A stretch of 18,196 nt of DNA, taken from DAIOGN01 sp036745245 (lineage in GTDB: Bacteria; Zixibacteria; MSB-5A5; JAUVRN01). This document shows positions 1 through 7,254 of this stretch, in pieces. The stretch spans positions 1-18,196 of the forward strand of contig DAIOGN010000066.1 in the NCBI GenBank assembly GCA_036745245.1, read 5' to 3'. Within the stretch, counting starts at the first letter, position 1; each line of letters begins with the position of its first letter. A program made the translations under genes and the position numbers. The notes under the pieces were generated by a model. The model saw only the letters and a list, made by a program, of their open reading frames with translations, was not told the origin of the DNA and searched no databases.

Positions 1-715
1 GTCCGGGATTGTCGGGTGGCGGATCGGGCAGCCGCTCGCCCTTGTACTCGATGGTCCAGTAGCTCAGGCAGCGGCCGGCATCGAGCACGTACGGCTGGGG
101 AAAGGCCGCGGTGGGACACACGGTGAGACAGGCGTCGCAGGTGCCGCAGAAGTCGGCATGCGGCTGGTCGTAGGAATCGCAGGTGCGATTGACGATCAGG
201 CTGCCGATCAACAGGTAGCTGCCGGACTCCCGCGAGACCACGTTGGTGTGCTTTCCCTGCCACCCCAGGCCGGCTTCGACAGCCCAGTACTTGTCGGGAA
301 ACGGCCTGGTGTCCACACAGATCCGCGCCGCGAGCCCGCCGTACTCCGCGACCAGACGGGTTCTCAGCGCGCGCAGGAGCCGTCTCAGCACGCGATGATA
401 GTCTTCACCCCGGGCGTAGCCCGCCACACGGAACGACTCCGGGGTTGGCGCCTCTGCCGGCCCATAATTCAATCCCACTACGATGACGGACCGGGCCCCG
501 GGCAGAAGACGCGACGGATCGAAGCGTTCGTCCTGGTGTTCGTGCAGGTACGACATCTCGGCCGCGTACCCTGCCGCCAGCCATGCGAGATATCTCTCCT
601 TCGAAGTCACCGGGTGAGCGGGTGCCACGCCGGCCTGATCGCACCCGAGTTCGCGTGCACACTCGAGAATCCACGCACGGGAGAGTGGCCCTCGCCTGGG
701 CCGGGCCTCAGACAT
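1..715 (-). CDS. queG: Epoxyqueuosine reductase QueG, C-terminus cut by window edge
   Basis: QueG is a cobalamin- and [4Fe-4S]-dependent cytoplasmic enzyme that reduces epoxyqueuosine to queuosine in tRNA, the last step of Q34 synthesis. Reading on the minus strand from ATG at 715, 238 codons are present before the window ends; the family is usually 310-380 aa, so only the distal part is missing. Visible marks are the N-terminal LLPGARSVIVVGLNY stretch, the D-T-R-P segment just before EAGLGWQGK, and the first ferredoxin-type cluster CxxCxxCxxxCP at residues 190, 193, 196 and 200, followed by C216 in the RCLSYWTIEYKGE motif. The ATG lies inside the end of the preceding synthase gene (8-bp overlap ATGTCTGA), implying translational coupling. 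It is the last visible member of the minus-strand block. Identification is firm from the motif order; the start is supported by the overlap. Confidence 0.93.
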   Translation of the reverse strand, partial: MSEARPRRGPLSRAWILECARELGCDQAGVAPAHPVTSKERYLAWLAAGYAAEMSYLHEHQDERFDPSRLLPGARSVIVVGLNYGPAEAPTPESFRVAGYARGEDYHRVLRRLLRALRTRLVAEYGGLAARICVDTRPFPDKYWAVEAGLGWQGKHTNVVSRESGSYLLIGSLIVNRTCDSYDQPHADFCGTCDACLTVCPTAAFPQPYVLDAGRCLSYWTIEYKGERLPDPPPDNPG

Positions 716-1646
716 CTTCAACGACTCTGGCGACGAGACTCGACAGATCCACCCCCGGTTCGTAGCGAGCCGCCACGCGCTCCAGGAGCCTGCCGATCTC
801 CGGCGGATCGGGCCAGTGCCGGTCGCTCCACACGTCGAAGTCGAGACGGATGATCTTGGAGAGAGAGAACCAGTACACTTCCACGAGGAGGTGCAGCATC
901 AACCGCTCTCGCGGTGTCATGGGACCTTCGAGCGACTCCAGGTCGGCCAGAGCCGGCATCCAGCCCCCACGAATGCGCAACGCGTACGACTTGAGGTACG
1001 TCCGCCACGACTCGTTCACCTCCCGGCTTGTCGAGAGTCCGAATGCCTTCAATTCGTCGCGGGGAAAGTAGTTTCGCCCGTCTTTGAGATCGAGGGCCGC
1101 ATCGCGTAGAATGTGGATTTCGTAACAGGCGACGGCCGCGCCCGACACGGCAGCTCGCACACGCTCGTACGGCACGGCAGATTGGTTTCGTTCGCGCACG
1201 GGGCGCATGAGCAGCAGTGTGGCGAACACGGCCGCCGGGGAGATGGTGGCCCCTTCGGCGTAGGCGCGAAAGTTCGCGTAGCTGGCAAACCCGGGATCGG
1301 CCAGGTCGGTCTGCATGGAAGCCGACAGCCTCTGCCAGGGGTCGAGGGAGAGATCGAATTTCGCAAACGTGTCGGCGAGGGCCGGCCCGAAGTCGGACTC
1401 CGTGGACTGTCCGGATCGCGCATTGCGGATCTCGCGCTCCCACTCCCTGAGTCCTCCGAGGTCTGTGGACTTCTCGTCCACCCGATCGTCCACCCAGCGC
1501 ATGGAGGCGTACAGGGCGCAAAACGCCCGGTAGCGCTCACGGTCCGGGAAGAGGCGCGCCACCCGGTACAAATGCGGCAACCGGCGCCGCGCCATCGCTT
1601 CAGACAGCTCGTAGGATCGCTCCACGTCCGGGGCGGTGAGTGTCAT
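708..1646 (-). CDS. Squalene/phytoene synthase family protein
   Basis: Trans-isoprenyl diphosphate synthase of the head-to-head type, which condenses two prenyl diphosphates into presqualene/squalene or phytoene. With the ATG at 1646 the protein has 312 aa, normal for bacterial members. The first Asp-rich motif is RWVDDRVDE at residues 50-58 and the second is RDAALDLKDGRNYFPRDEL at 181-199; both bind the Mg-diphosphate. An AEGATISPAAVF stretch (130-141) lies where the family has its substrate-pocket helix. The open frame extends to 1820, but that extension overlaps the GDPD gene and looks like non-coding Arg/Gly/Pro-rich translation. I see no good Shine-Dalgarno before 1646, so GTG at 1685 stays possible. 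No other carotenoid or hopanoid gene is nearby, so the product (squalene or phytoene) cannot be decided here. Confidence 0.88.
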   Translation of the reverse strand: MTLTAPDVERSYELSEAMARRRLPHLYRVARLFPDRERYRAFCALYASMRWVDDRVDEKSTDLGGLREWEREIRNARSGQSTESDFGPALADTFAKFDLSLDPWQRLSASMQTDLADPGFASYANFRAYAEGATISPAAVFATLLLMRPVRERNQSAVPYERVRAAVSGAAVACYEIHILRDAALDLKDGRNYFPRDELKAFGLSTSREVNESWRTYLKSYALRIRGGWMPALADLESLEGPMTPRERLMLHLLVEVYWFSLSKIIRLDFDVWSDRHWPDPPEIGRLLERVAARYEPGVDLSSLVARVVEDV

Positions 1647-1725
1647 GCAGGGTTGGATCGGAGGCTTTCCGGCGTCGTACTCCACGGCCCACGGGCCCCG
1701 ACGCCCACTTCGACCCGAACCCAAA

Positions 1726-2535
1726 CTACTCGGGTGCCCGCGACCGGGCAAGGCGGCCCAACGCCCTGGATCGCCCCCGAGCTCCAAGCCACAGACGCGG
1801 CTGATTGGTGATGATGCCACGCACGAAATCGGGGATGGGATCTGGCAGGTCCGACGGGTGATCGACGGTCCACACGAGGATGCTTGACGTCTGGGTGCGC
1901 GCCTGAAACCAGCGGCGGGAGAGCAGGGCGCACTTTACATGCAGCGTATCGCAGGTGGCCGGCTGGTACAAGGACAGCCCGAGCCGCGTGCCCACGATGA
2001 GTGCCGTGCGAAACTCGGGGGCCAGCTGCCTCACCCGCTTGAGCACCCAGGGATTGAAAGATGAAATCACCACGCTCTCGCAGAGTCCGTGCCGGCGCAG
2101 GGCCGCCACAGTGTCCTTTTCCAGCGAAGAGTCGCGCACACTCTCCTGTTTGAGATCGAGGACCAGTTCTACCGAGTCGCTGAGAAGCGACAGCGCTTCG
2201 TCGAGCGTGGCCAGGGGACGCCGCTTTTTTCGCGTGGGATGCCGCACCTGGTGTTCCAGCAGCTCTCCGAGCGTCAGCCGGCGCACCCGCCCCGAGCGGC
2301 CCAGCAACCGCCGCGTGTACGGATCGTGAAGACAGACGAGCTGGCCGTCGGCCGTCTGCCGCACGTCGAATTCGACACCGTCCACGCCCGAAGCCAGCGC
2401 CTCGGCGAACGCCGCAAGCGTGTTCTCGGGCTCGCGCTGGTGCACGCCGCGATGCGCGAACACGGCCACGGGCCGTCCGGAGCGTGTGTGCAGCGCTCCG
2501 GGCACGTCAGGATCTCCTCCTGCACCGCCTGACAT
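1726..2535 (-). CDS. Glycerophosphodiester phosphodiesterase (GDPD family)
   Basis: Hydrolyses glycerophosphodiesters from phospholipid turnover to glycerol-3-phosphate and an alcohol, on a TIM-barrel fold. With ATG at 2535 it is 269 aa, typical for cytoplasmic UgpQ-like members; I see no signal peptide. Motifs: AHRG at 27-30 (catalytic H28), PENTL at 36-40, EFDV at 55-58 (metal ligands E55 and D57), HDP at 70-72 (second catalytic His), LDLK at 126-129, SSFNPWVL at 158-165, and a C-terminal VWTVDHPSD plus GIITNQP. An upstream in-frame ATG at 2598 would overlap the MoaD gene; the start at 2535 falls 1 bp after the MoaD stop (TAG-C-ATG), which favours coupled translation. The substrate head group cannot be read from the sequence. 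Confidence 0.92.
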   Translation of the reverse strand: MSGGAGGDPDVPGALHTRSGRPVAVFAHRGVHQREPENTLAAFAEALASGVDGVEFDVRQTADGQLVCLHDPYTRRLLGRSGRVRRLTLGELLEHQVRHPTRKKRRPLATLDEALSLLSDSVELVLDLKQESVRDSSLEKDTVAALRRHGLCESVVISSFNPWVLKRVRQLAPEFRTALIVGTRLGLSLYQPATCDTLHVKCALLSRRWFQARTQTSSILVWTVDHPSDLPDPIPDFVRGIITNQPRLWLGARGRSRALGRLARSRAPE

Positions 2536-2536
2536 G

Positions 2537-2785
2537 CTAGCCGCCGGCCACCGGCGGAATGAGTGCGATCTCATCCCCGTCCTGGAGCGTGAGGTCACCC
2601 TCGGCGTACCGCCGGTTGACTGCGATGGCGCAGCGCGACAACAGGGGTGCCAGATCCGGGGCCAGCCGTTCCAATTCGGAGCGCAGATGGCTTACCGTAC
2701 TTCCGTGCTCCAGGGGGAGGCTCACGGTATCACGGCCCATCTGTTCTCGGGCCGATGCAAACAGTCTGACACTGAAGTGCGGCAT
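2537..2785 (-). CDS. MoaD/ThiS family sulfur-carrier protein
   Basis: Small beta-grasp protein of 82 aa ending in Gly-Gly, the hallmark of sulfur carriers whose C-terminus is adenylated and thiocarboxylated. The N-terminal VRLFASAREQMG and the C-terminal LQDGDEIALIPPVAGG segments are those of MoaD, the small subunit of molybdopterin synthase, rather than ThiS. Its usual partner MoaE and the activating MoeB/ThiF enzyme are not in the window; the next gene downstream is a GDPD, 1 bp away. It may therefore serve molybdopterin synthase encoded elsewhere, or a different sulfur-transfer reaction. The 77 bp upstream (2786-2862) separate it from the PHP gene. Confidence 0.88.
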   Translation of the reverse strand: MPHFSVRLFASAREQMGRDTVSLPLEHGSTVSHLRSELERLAPDLAPLLSRCAIAVNRRYAEGDLTLQDGDEIALIPPVAGG

Positions 2786-2862
2786 GGTCGGGTTCCGGCG
2801 GTGCGGGCTGCCAGATCGATCGGAGGCCGCCCACCGTGCGCAAAGAAGAAACTACGAAACGC

Positions 2863-3681
2863 TCAGGTCGTCAACAGACGCGACCACTCGGCCTCGCCAA
2901 TGCCGGCGTCGCCGATCCTCACCTGGCCGCGGTGTGAGCCGTGGTAGTCGGAGCCCCCCGTTTCGACCAGGTTGTACTTGCGGGCGCGCGAACGCCACAG
3001 GCTGGTGGTGGCGGCATCCCACGACGGGTACGACGTCTCCACACCCTGCAGCCCGATGTCCACCAGCGACTCCAGGTCGGGTTCGAAGGGGTAGGATGCG
3101 GGATGCGCAAGCACGGTTACCCCGCCGGCTTCCCGGCCGAGTGCAATGCCCTCCTCCGGGCTGAGCGCGGCCTTGGGAACGTACGCCGGCTTGCCGACGG
3201 CCAGGTACCGCTCGAACGCTTCCCTGACGCTGCCCACCTTGCGCTGAGCCACCAGCAACGCCGCCAGATGCGGCCGGCCCAGCGAGAACCCCTCGCCCTC
3301 CCCCAGCGGCGGAAGTTCCAGTTCGATTCCCAGGCGAAAGAGCACCGCTGCCATGGCATAGTAGCGTTCTCTTCGGACAGCACGAAAATGCACACGACGC
3401 GACACCAGCTCCGGGTAGAGAGGATCGAATCGGTACAGGAGCAGGTGAATGTCCTTGCCGCCATCCGAAAGCGACAACTCGATTCCGGGGGTGAACTCGA
3501 GCCCCGCAGCGCGCGCCAGTGGCACCGCTTCCGCCAGAGCCGAGGTGGTATCGTGATCGGTAATGCTGAATCCGGCCAGGCCCTGCCGTCGCACATGCTC
3601 CACGAGCTCAGGCACGGAGTCGGTGCCGTCGGAATGCCGGCTGTGCATGTGCAGGTCGAACCGGCGTGGGGAAGCCGTCAC
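2863..3681 (-). CDS. PHP domain metal-dependent phosphoesterase (TrpH/YciV, RNase AM-like)
   Basis: Metal-dependent phosphoesterase of 272 aa with the complete PHP metal site: DLHMHSRHSDG at 9-19 (H11, H13, D18), TDHDT at 41-45, PGIELS at 65-70 (E68), H79, GRPHLA at 135-140 (H138), LAHP at 191-194 (H193) and GGSDYHG at 242-248 (D245, H247). Length and motif spacing match the TrpH/YciV group, whose characterised members act as 3',5'-nucleotide bisphosphate phosphatase or 5'-3' RNA exonuclease in RNA 5'-end maturation. The start is GTG at 3681, 3 bp after the stop of the DUF4430-like gene. The fold assignment is firm; the exact substrate is family knowledge and not proven here. Confidence 0.9.
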   Translation of the reverse strand: MTASPRRFDLHMHSRHSDGTDSVPELVEHVRRQGLAGFSITDHDTTSALAEAVPLARAAGLEFTPGIELSLSDGGKDIHLLLYRFDPLYPELVSRRVHFRAVRRERYYAMAAVLFRLGIELELPPLGEGEGFSLGRPHLAALLVAQRKVGSVREAFERYLAVGKPAYVPKAALSPEEGIALGREAGGVTVLAHPASYPFEPDLESLVDIGLQGVETSYPSWDAATTSLWRSRARKYNLVETGGSDYHGSHRGQVRIGDAGIGEAEWSRLLTT

Positions 3682-3684
3682 GGC

Positions 3685-4110
3685 CTAACGTCGCTCGAGC
3701 AGAACCCAGCGAATCCACTCGCCGGTGCGGGTGGAGCATTCGTCCGGAGGGCGGTCGCCGCGCAGCGAGTCGCGGTAGAAGATCCAGAACTGGCTCGGCC
3801 CCGCGGCCAGGCTGTCGATTTCGAGCACGATGGCTCCGAAGAGAGCCAGCTCGCTGTCGAGGCGCACGCGGTGGCGTTCCTTGAGAAGTTCGAGCACCGT
3901 GGCTCCGTCGCGACCGGCGTAGCTCACTTCGGTCGGTCCCGACCCCGGAGCGGATGTGTCGCCCGACCGTGGAGTGACGTCAAGTTCCGGAGACGATGGC
4001 TCTTCGGCCGGAGGGTGATAGAGAAACCACCCGCCCACGGCGAGGAATACGATCACGAGCAGAGCCAGAAGCGCGAGGCCCAGCCCCTCCCGATCCCACA
4101 GGGCCGACAC
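3685..4110 (-). CDS. Membrane-anchored DUF4430-like protein
   Basis: Predicted 141-aa protein with one N-terminal membrane segment (about residues 10-31, LALLALLVIVFLAVGG within it), a Pro/Ser-rich linker (33-60) and a C-terminal globular region (about 60-141). That region resembles the DUF4430/transcobalamin-like C-terminal domain: a GRDGATVLELLKERHRV element, an FGAIVLEIDSL strand, then FWIFYRD and a final strand IRWVLLER. Such domains are usually extracytoplasmic, so the bulk is probably periplasmic. I prefer GTG at 4110, which overlaps the upstream stop by one base (TAGTG) and follows the purine-rich AAGGGAAGG; another GTG at 4140 would give 151 aa. Its role is unknown; position between the tol genes and the PHP gene suggests co-expression only. 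Confidence 0.68.
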   Translation of the reverse strand: MSALWDREGLGLALLALLVIVFLAVGGWFLYHPPAEEPSSPELDVTPRSGDTSAPGSGPTEVSYAGRDGATVLELLKERHRVRLDSELALFGAIVLEIDSLAAGPSQFWIFYRDSLRGDRPPDECSTRTGEWIRWVLLERR

Positions 4111-4592
4111 TAGCTCGCCTTCCCTTTCCACGAGCGCCACTCACGAAAGTCATGGTCGTCGTGAATGTGCAGCACCCAGATGCAGGCCAGTTCGGCCTTG
4201 GTGACTTCAAAGTAGACGTTTTCGCAGGGTTCGATCACGTGCGTGCCCGCCCCGCCATTGAGGTCGATGCGCAGCCAGCGCCGGTCGGGATCGGTGGCCA
4301 GTCGCGCGCCATCCAGAGTGAGGGGCCGCGTGGGAAACCGTACCGTGGCGGGGATGGCGACCTTTGGCGCCCAGAGGTCGGACTCCACGGGCCAGCGCTC
4401 GCGCGACGTTTCAACGGCCAGCCCCAGAAAGCCACCCCCCGCGTCGAGGTCGATCTGGACGCAGCCCGCGTCGATGTACGACGAGAACGCTCCGCCCTCC
4501 CGTACACAGACCACGAGCCGCTCTTCTTCGGGATGATAGAAACCCCTGGCCGCATGACCGGATGCCTTCCAGCTCACCGCCAGGGGGAGCAT
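4110..4592 (-). CDS. Hypothetical protein, 160 aa
   Basis: I do not recognise this family with confidence. The protein is soluble-looking, beta-rich and acidic, with no signal peptide or membrane segment. The first half (FYHPEEERLVVCV, then VQIDLDAGGGFLGLAVE) has a faint likeness to the DUF2283 pattern, in which a YDPEADALYI-like strand is followed by an acidic strand ending in GIE. The C-terminal half contains an HIHDDHDF motif at about 146-153 that could bind metal, but nothing proves it. ATG at 4592 directly follows the TGA of cpoB (TGAATG, 0 bp) and is preceded by GAGGAA, so the start and the coupling to the tol-pal genes are well supported. Composition matches its neighbours. Confidence 0.75.
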   Translation of the reverse strand: MLPLAVSWKASGHAARGFYHPEEERLVVCVREGGAFSSYIDAGCVQIDLDAGGGFLGLAVETSRERWPVESDLWAPKVAIPATVRFPTRPLTLDGARLATDPDRRWLRIDLNGGAGTHVIEPCENVYFEVTKAELACIWVLHIHDDHDFREWRSWKGKAS

Positions 4593-5330
4593 TCATTCCT
4601 CAAGCTGTCGTCGGAGCTGCTGATATTCGAGCGACTGGGGATACTCCTCCTTGAGGCGCCGGAAGTAGGGATAGGCCTTTTCCTTTTCCCCCCTCGCCTC
4701 GTAGAGGTTCCCCGACTTGAGGAGCGCCGCGGGAACCTTGGCCGACTGCGGGTACCTGTCGATCACCACCTGATACTGAACCAGGGCCGAGTCGGACTGT
4801 CCCAGGGCCGCAAAGCTCTCGCCGATCCAGAAGGCGGCTGAAGCCGCTTCGGCGCCGTCGGGCGCGGCGGTCAGATAAGCCCGGAAGCCCGAAATGGCGG
4901 CCGGGTGATCTTCCTGCTTCAGAGACTCGAAGGCGCGCTCGTACAGTTCTGCGGAAGCGGGACTCTCGGTTCCCATGACGGGATCGGGGCTGCCTGACCC
5001 GCCCGGGAGGACCGTGGGGCCAGCCCCGGTGCCCGAGCGCGATTCGAGATCGGTGATCCGGGCTTCGAGCTCCGTGATGCGCGTTTCGGAATCGGCGAGG
5101 CTGTGCTTCATGTCCACGACCATCCCCCGCGTGGACCCCTCGCCGGTGGCCGACAGACTGTCCATGCGCGCCAGCTGCGCAGACATGCGAGTCTGCTCAG
5201 CCCGCAGTTCATCCATCTGGGATTGCAGAACGCGAATATCGCGCGGCGATACGCATCCCACGAGGGTCCACAGCAGGGTGCACACGAACAGCGCAAACGC
5301 GAACCGGCGACCGGTTCCCGAAGACGACAT
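4593..5330 (-). CDS. cpoB: Cell division coordinator CpoB / YbgF-like TPR lipoprotein
   Basis: Periplasmic accessory protein of the Tol-Pal system; in E. coli CpoB links Tol energetics to septal peptidoglycan synthesis by PBP1B. With ATG at 5330 it is 245 aa. Residues 8-26 form a lipoprotein signal peptide ending in the lipobox LVGC (C26). Residues about 30-98 are a heptad-rich coiled coil (LQSQMDELRAEQTRMSAQLA and LEARITDLESR), followed by a Gly/Ser/Pro-rich linker and TPR repeats from about 125 to the end (YERAFESLKQEDHPAAISGF, FWIGESFAALGQSDSALVQY, GNLYEARGEKEKAYPYFRRL). The E. coli protein has a cleavable signal peptide and is not a lipoprotein, so the lipobox here is a difference. The gene starts 11 bp after the pal stop. 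Confidence 0.9.
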   Translation of the reverse strand: MSSSGTGRRFAFALFVCTLLWTLVGCVSPRDIRVLQSQMDELRAEQTRMSAQLARMDSLSATGEGSTRGMVVDMKHSLADSETRITELEARITDLESRSGTGAGPTVLPGGSGSPDPVMGTESPASAELYERAFESLKQEDHPAAISGFRAYLTAAPDGAEAASAAFWIGESFAALGQSDSALVQYQVVIDRYPQSAKVPAALLKSGNLYEARGEKEKAYPYFRRLKEEYPQSLEYQQLRRQLEE

Positions 5331-5341
5331 CACGCCCGGTG

Positions 5342-5857
5342 CTACTGGTCGGTGCGCAGGAAATCGGCTCTGCGGTTCTTCGACCACGCCGACTCCGCGT
5401 GACCCGGATCCACGGGACGCTCCTCACCGTAACTGATGGTGCGGATGCGATCGGCCTGGATGCCCAGATCCACCAGATAATCGCGCGCCGCGCGTGCGCG
5501 TTTCTCGCCCAGGGCGAGGTTGTACTCCACGGTTCCCCGCTCGTCGCAGTGCCCCTCGATCACCACGGTGACTTCGGTGTACGTACCCAGCGTGGCGGCG
5601 TTTTTCGAGAGTGCATCCTTGGCGTCCGACTTGAGGCTGTACTTGTCGTATTCGAAGTAGATGGTTTGAAGCTCCAGGTCGGCCGGCGTGTCGAGGTCGC
5701 CCGATTCATCCGTGGGCGGCGGCGGTGGTGGTGGAGGTGGTTCCTCCGTCAGGGGTGGCGTGTCGCTTTCGACACCTTTCTTCTTGGAACTGCATCCCCC
5801 CGCCAGCGCCAGGATCACGGCTGCGAGGATCACAAATCGCAGGAGCTTAAAGGTCAC
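5342..5857 (-). CDS. pal: Peptidoglycan-associated lipoprotein Pal
   Basis: Outer-membrane lipoprotein that tethers the membrane to peptidoglycan and partners TolB. I choose GTG at 5857 (171 aa): a strong Shine-Dalgarno, GGGAGG, lies 8 nt upstream, and the hydrophobic signal peptide then starts at once (TFKLLRFVILAAVILALAGG) with lipidated C22. ATG at 5914 would add 19 hydrophilic residues in front. A nine-proline linker (residues 40-48) leads to the OmpA-like domain (about 62-168) with TIYFEYDKYSL, GHCDERGTVEYN (DERG loop) and the terminal NRRADF motif that contacts diaminopimelate-containing peptidoglycan. The gene stands between tolB (92-bp gap) and cpoB (11 bp), the usual order. Confidence 0.94.
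   Translation of the reverse strand: MTFKLLRFVILAAVILALAGGCSSKKKGVESDTPPLTEEPPPPPPPPPTDESGDLDTPADLELQTIYFEYDKYSLKSDAKDALSKNAATLGTYTEVTVVIEGHCDERGTVEYNLALGEKRARAARDYLVDLGIQADRIRTISYGEERPVDPGHAESAWSKNRRADFLRTDQ
5714..5740 (-). repeat. Nine-proline coding tract in Pal
   Basis: A GGN-type run on the plus strand that encodes nine consecutive prolines (residues 40-48 of Pal). It forms the stiff linker between the lipidated N-terminus and the OmpA-like domain. Polyproline stretches of this length usually need elongation factor P for efficient translation. Confidence 0.85.
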
Positions 5858-5911
5858 GGTTTCATCCTCCCTCAAGGTATGATTGCCACGTCGATCGAAT
5901 TCCCCGGCGGC

Positions 5912-5941
5912 CAATTAGGCGCACACACAGGGATCGGTCAA
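5912..5941 (-). promoter_or_regulatory. Weak candidate promoter before pal
   Basis: The 92-bp space between tolB and pal is the largest inside the tol cluster and is more AT-rich than its surroundings. It holds TTGACC (5941-5936) and TAATTG (5917-5912) separated by 18 bp. The -10 match is poor, so this is only a candidate for an internal promoter that would let pal and cpoB be expressed apart from tolQRAB, as is known in E. coli for its tol-pal genes. Confidence 0.25.
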
Positions 5942-5949
5942 CCCTCTGT

Positions 5950-7254
5950 TCATGGCCGGGGATACGGCCCCCAGGCCGGAGTGGTGAATCCACCGCCGTC
6001 GGTGATCTGTCGCTCGTTGGTTCCGTCGTACGTGATGGTGAACAGGTTGCGCTCGCCGCCGCGCAGGGACGAAAACACCAGATGGTAGCCGTCGGGCGAC
6101 CAGTCGGGGTTTTCGTTGGAGCCCTTGCTGGTAAGCCGCGCCAGGCCCGACCCGTCCGGAGCGATCGTGTACACGTCGAAGGTCCCGGTCTCCCCGCGTG
6201 ACACGTAGGCGATGCGGTCGCCGCGCGGCGACCACGCGGGCGAGGCGTTATAGGATCCCTGATAGGTGAGGCGGCGAATGTTGCCTCCGTCGGCGTCCAT
6301 GGTGAACACCTGCGGCTGCCCCAGCCGATCCGAGGTGAAGGCGATCTGCTTTCCGTCCGGCGAGATGGTAGGCTCCGATTCGATGGCCGGATGATGGGTG
6401 AGCCGCCGCACCGTCTTCCCTGACTCGGCGAGGAGGTACAACTCCGCGTTGCCGTCCACGGAGAGCGTGGCCACGATGTACCGTCCGTCGGGCCAGACGG
6501 CGGGTGCCGTGTTCAACCCCGGCCGCGCGGAGATCTTCTGCGTGCTGTTGTTCTTCAGGAGCAGCAACCAGAGGTCGGGGTTCCCCTCGCGATACGACGT
6601 GAACACGATCCGGTCCCCCGACGGAAACCAGCAGGGCGAAATGTTGATCTCGCCGTAGTTGGTGATGGGCCGGGCCCGGTGGCCGTCGTAGTCGAGCAAA
6701 TACAGGTTTTTCGCATTCCCCTTTTGCCAGGTGGCCGCGATCTGCGTCTCGAAAATCAACGTACGGCCGCCCCAGAGATAGTAGATGATTTCGCCGGCCA
6801 CCTGGTGCGCCGTCTGACGTGAACGCTCCCAGAGTCCGGTGAACGACTTCTCGAAGATGACCTCGCCGGACAGGGTGCCTTCCAGCTTGAGCAGAAGGCG
6901 AAACCCGTCGCCGGATGGGGACACGCGCCCCGTCCCCAGGTACTCCGCTCCCAGGTGACTCCAGCCCTTGCGATCCATCTGCGACGTTCCCATAAGCTTG
7001 AGGTACAGCGAGTCGAAGCGCACGATCTTGAAGTACCCGGAGAACGAGAGATCCTGACGAATGGTCTCGATGAGGTCGGCCAGGATCAGTTGCTTCTCGG
7101 GCGTCATGCTGCCGCCCGACCATTCCGGCTCCTGCAGGGCCACCGGCAGCCGGTAGGCGCTCTTGGTGGTGACACGCCCCTGCATTTCCGTCTGCGCCCA
7201 GGCAGGTACGGCAAGCAGCCCTGCGGCTGCCAGGCTAAGAAACCAGTGTCTCAC
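5950..7254 (-). CDS. tolB: Tol-Pal system beta-propeller protein TolB
   Basis: Periplasmic protein that binds Pal and is released by TolA during outer-membrane constriction. 434 aa, the family length. Residues 1-20 are a Sec signal peptide ending in AWA before Q21. An N-terminal alpha/beta domain (about 22-170) is followed by six PD40-type propeller blades, recognisable as repeated SPDG-type loops: CWFPSGDRIVFTS, AVWPDGRYIVATL, TISPDGKQIAFTS, AWSPRGDRIAYVS and DWSPDGYHLVFSS. The start is GTG at 7254, overlapping the stop of the TolA-like gene by four bases (GTGA), so translation is probably coupled. Confidence 0.95.
   Translation of the reverse strand: MRHWFLSLAAAGLLAVPAWAQTEMQGRVTTKSAYRLPVALQEPEWSGGSMTPEKQLILADLIETIRQDLSFSGYFKIVRFDSLYLKLMGTSQMDRKGWSHLGAEYLGTGRVSPSGDGFRLLLKLEGTLSGEVIFEKSFTGLWERSRQTAHQVAGEIIYYLWGGRTLIFETQIAATWQKGNAKNLYLLDYDGHRARPITNYGEINISPCWFPSGDRIVFTSYREGNPDLWLLLLKNNSTQKISARPGLNTAPAVWPDGRYIVATLSVDGNAELYLLAESGKTVRRLTHHPAIESEPTISPDGKQIAFTSDRLGQPQVFTMDADGGNIRRLTYQGSYNASPAWSPRGDRIAYVSRGETGTFDVYTIAPDGSGLARLTSKGSNENPDWSPDGYHLVFSSLRGGERNLFTITYDGTNERQITDGGGFTTPAWGPYPRP

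Noticed and set aside
1647..1820. N-terminal extension of the squalene/phytoene synthase frame
   Set aside because: It overlaps the GDPD 3' end, is Gly/Arg/Pro-rich and has no counterpart in the family.
2537..2785. ThiS (thiamine pathway) assignment
   Set aside because: The ASAREQMG and QDGDEIALIPPVAGG segments and the 82-aa length fit MoaD better than the shorter ThiS.
2941..4113. 390-codon plus-strand frame over the PHP and DUF4430-like genes
   Set aside because: Antisense to two genes with clear motifs and overlapping starts and stops; its translation shows no recognisable domain.
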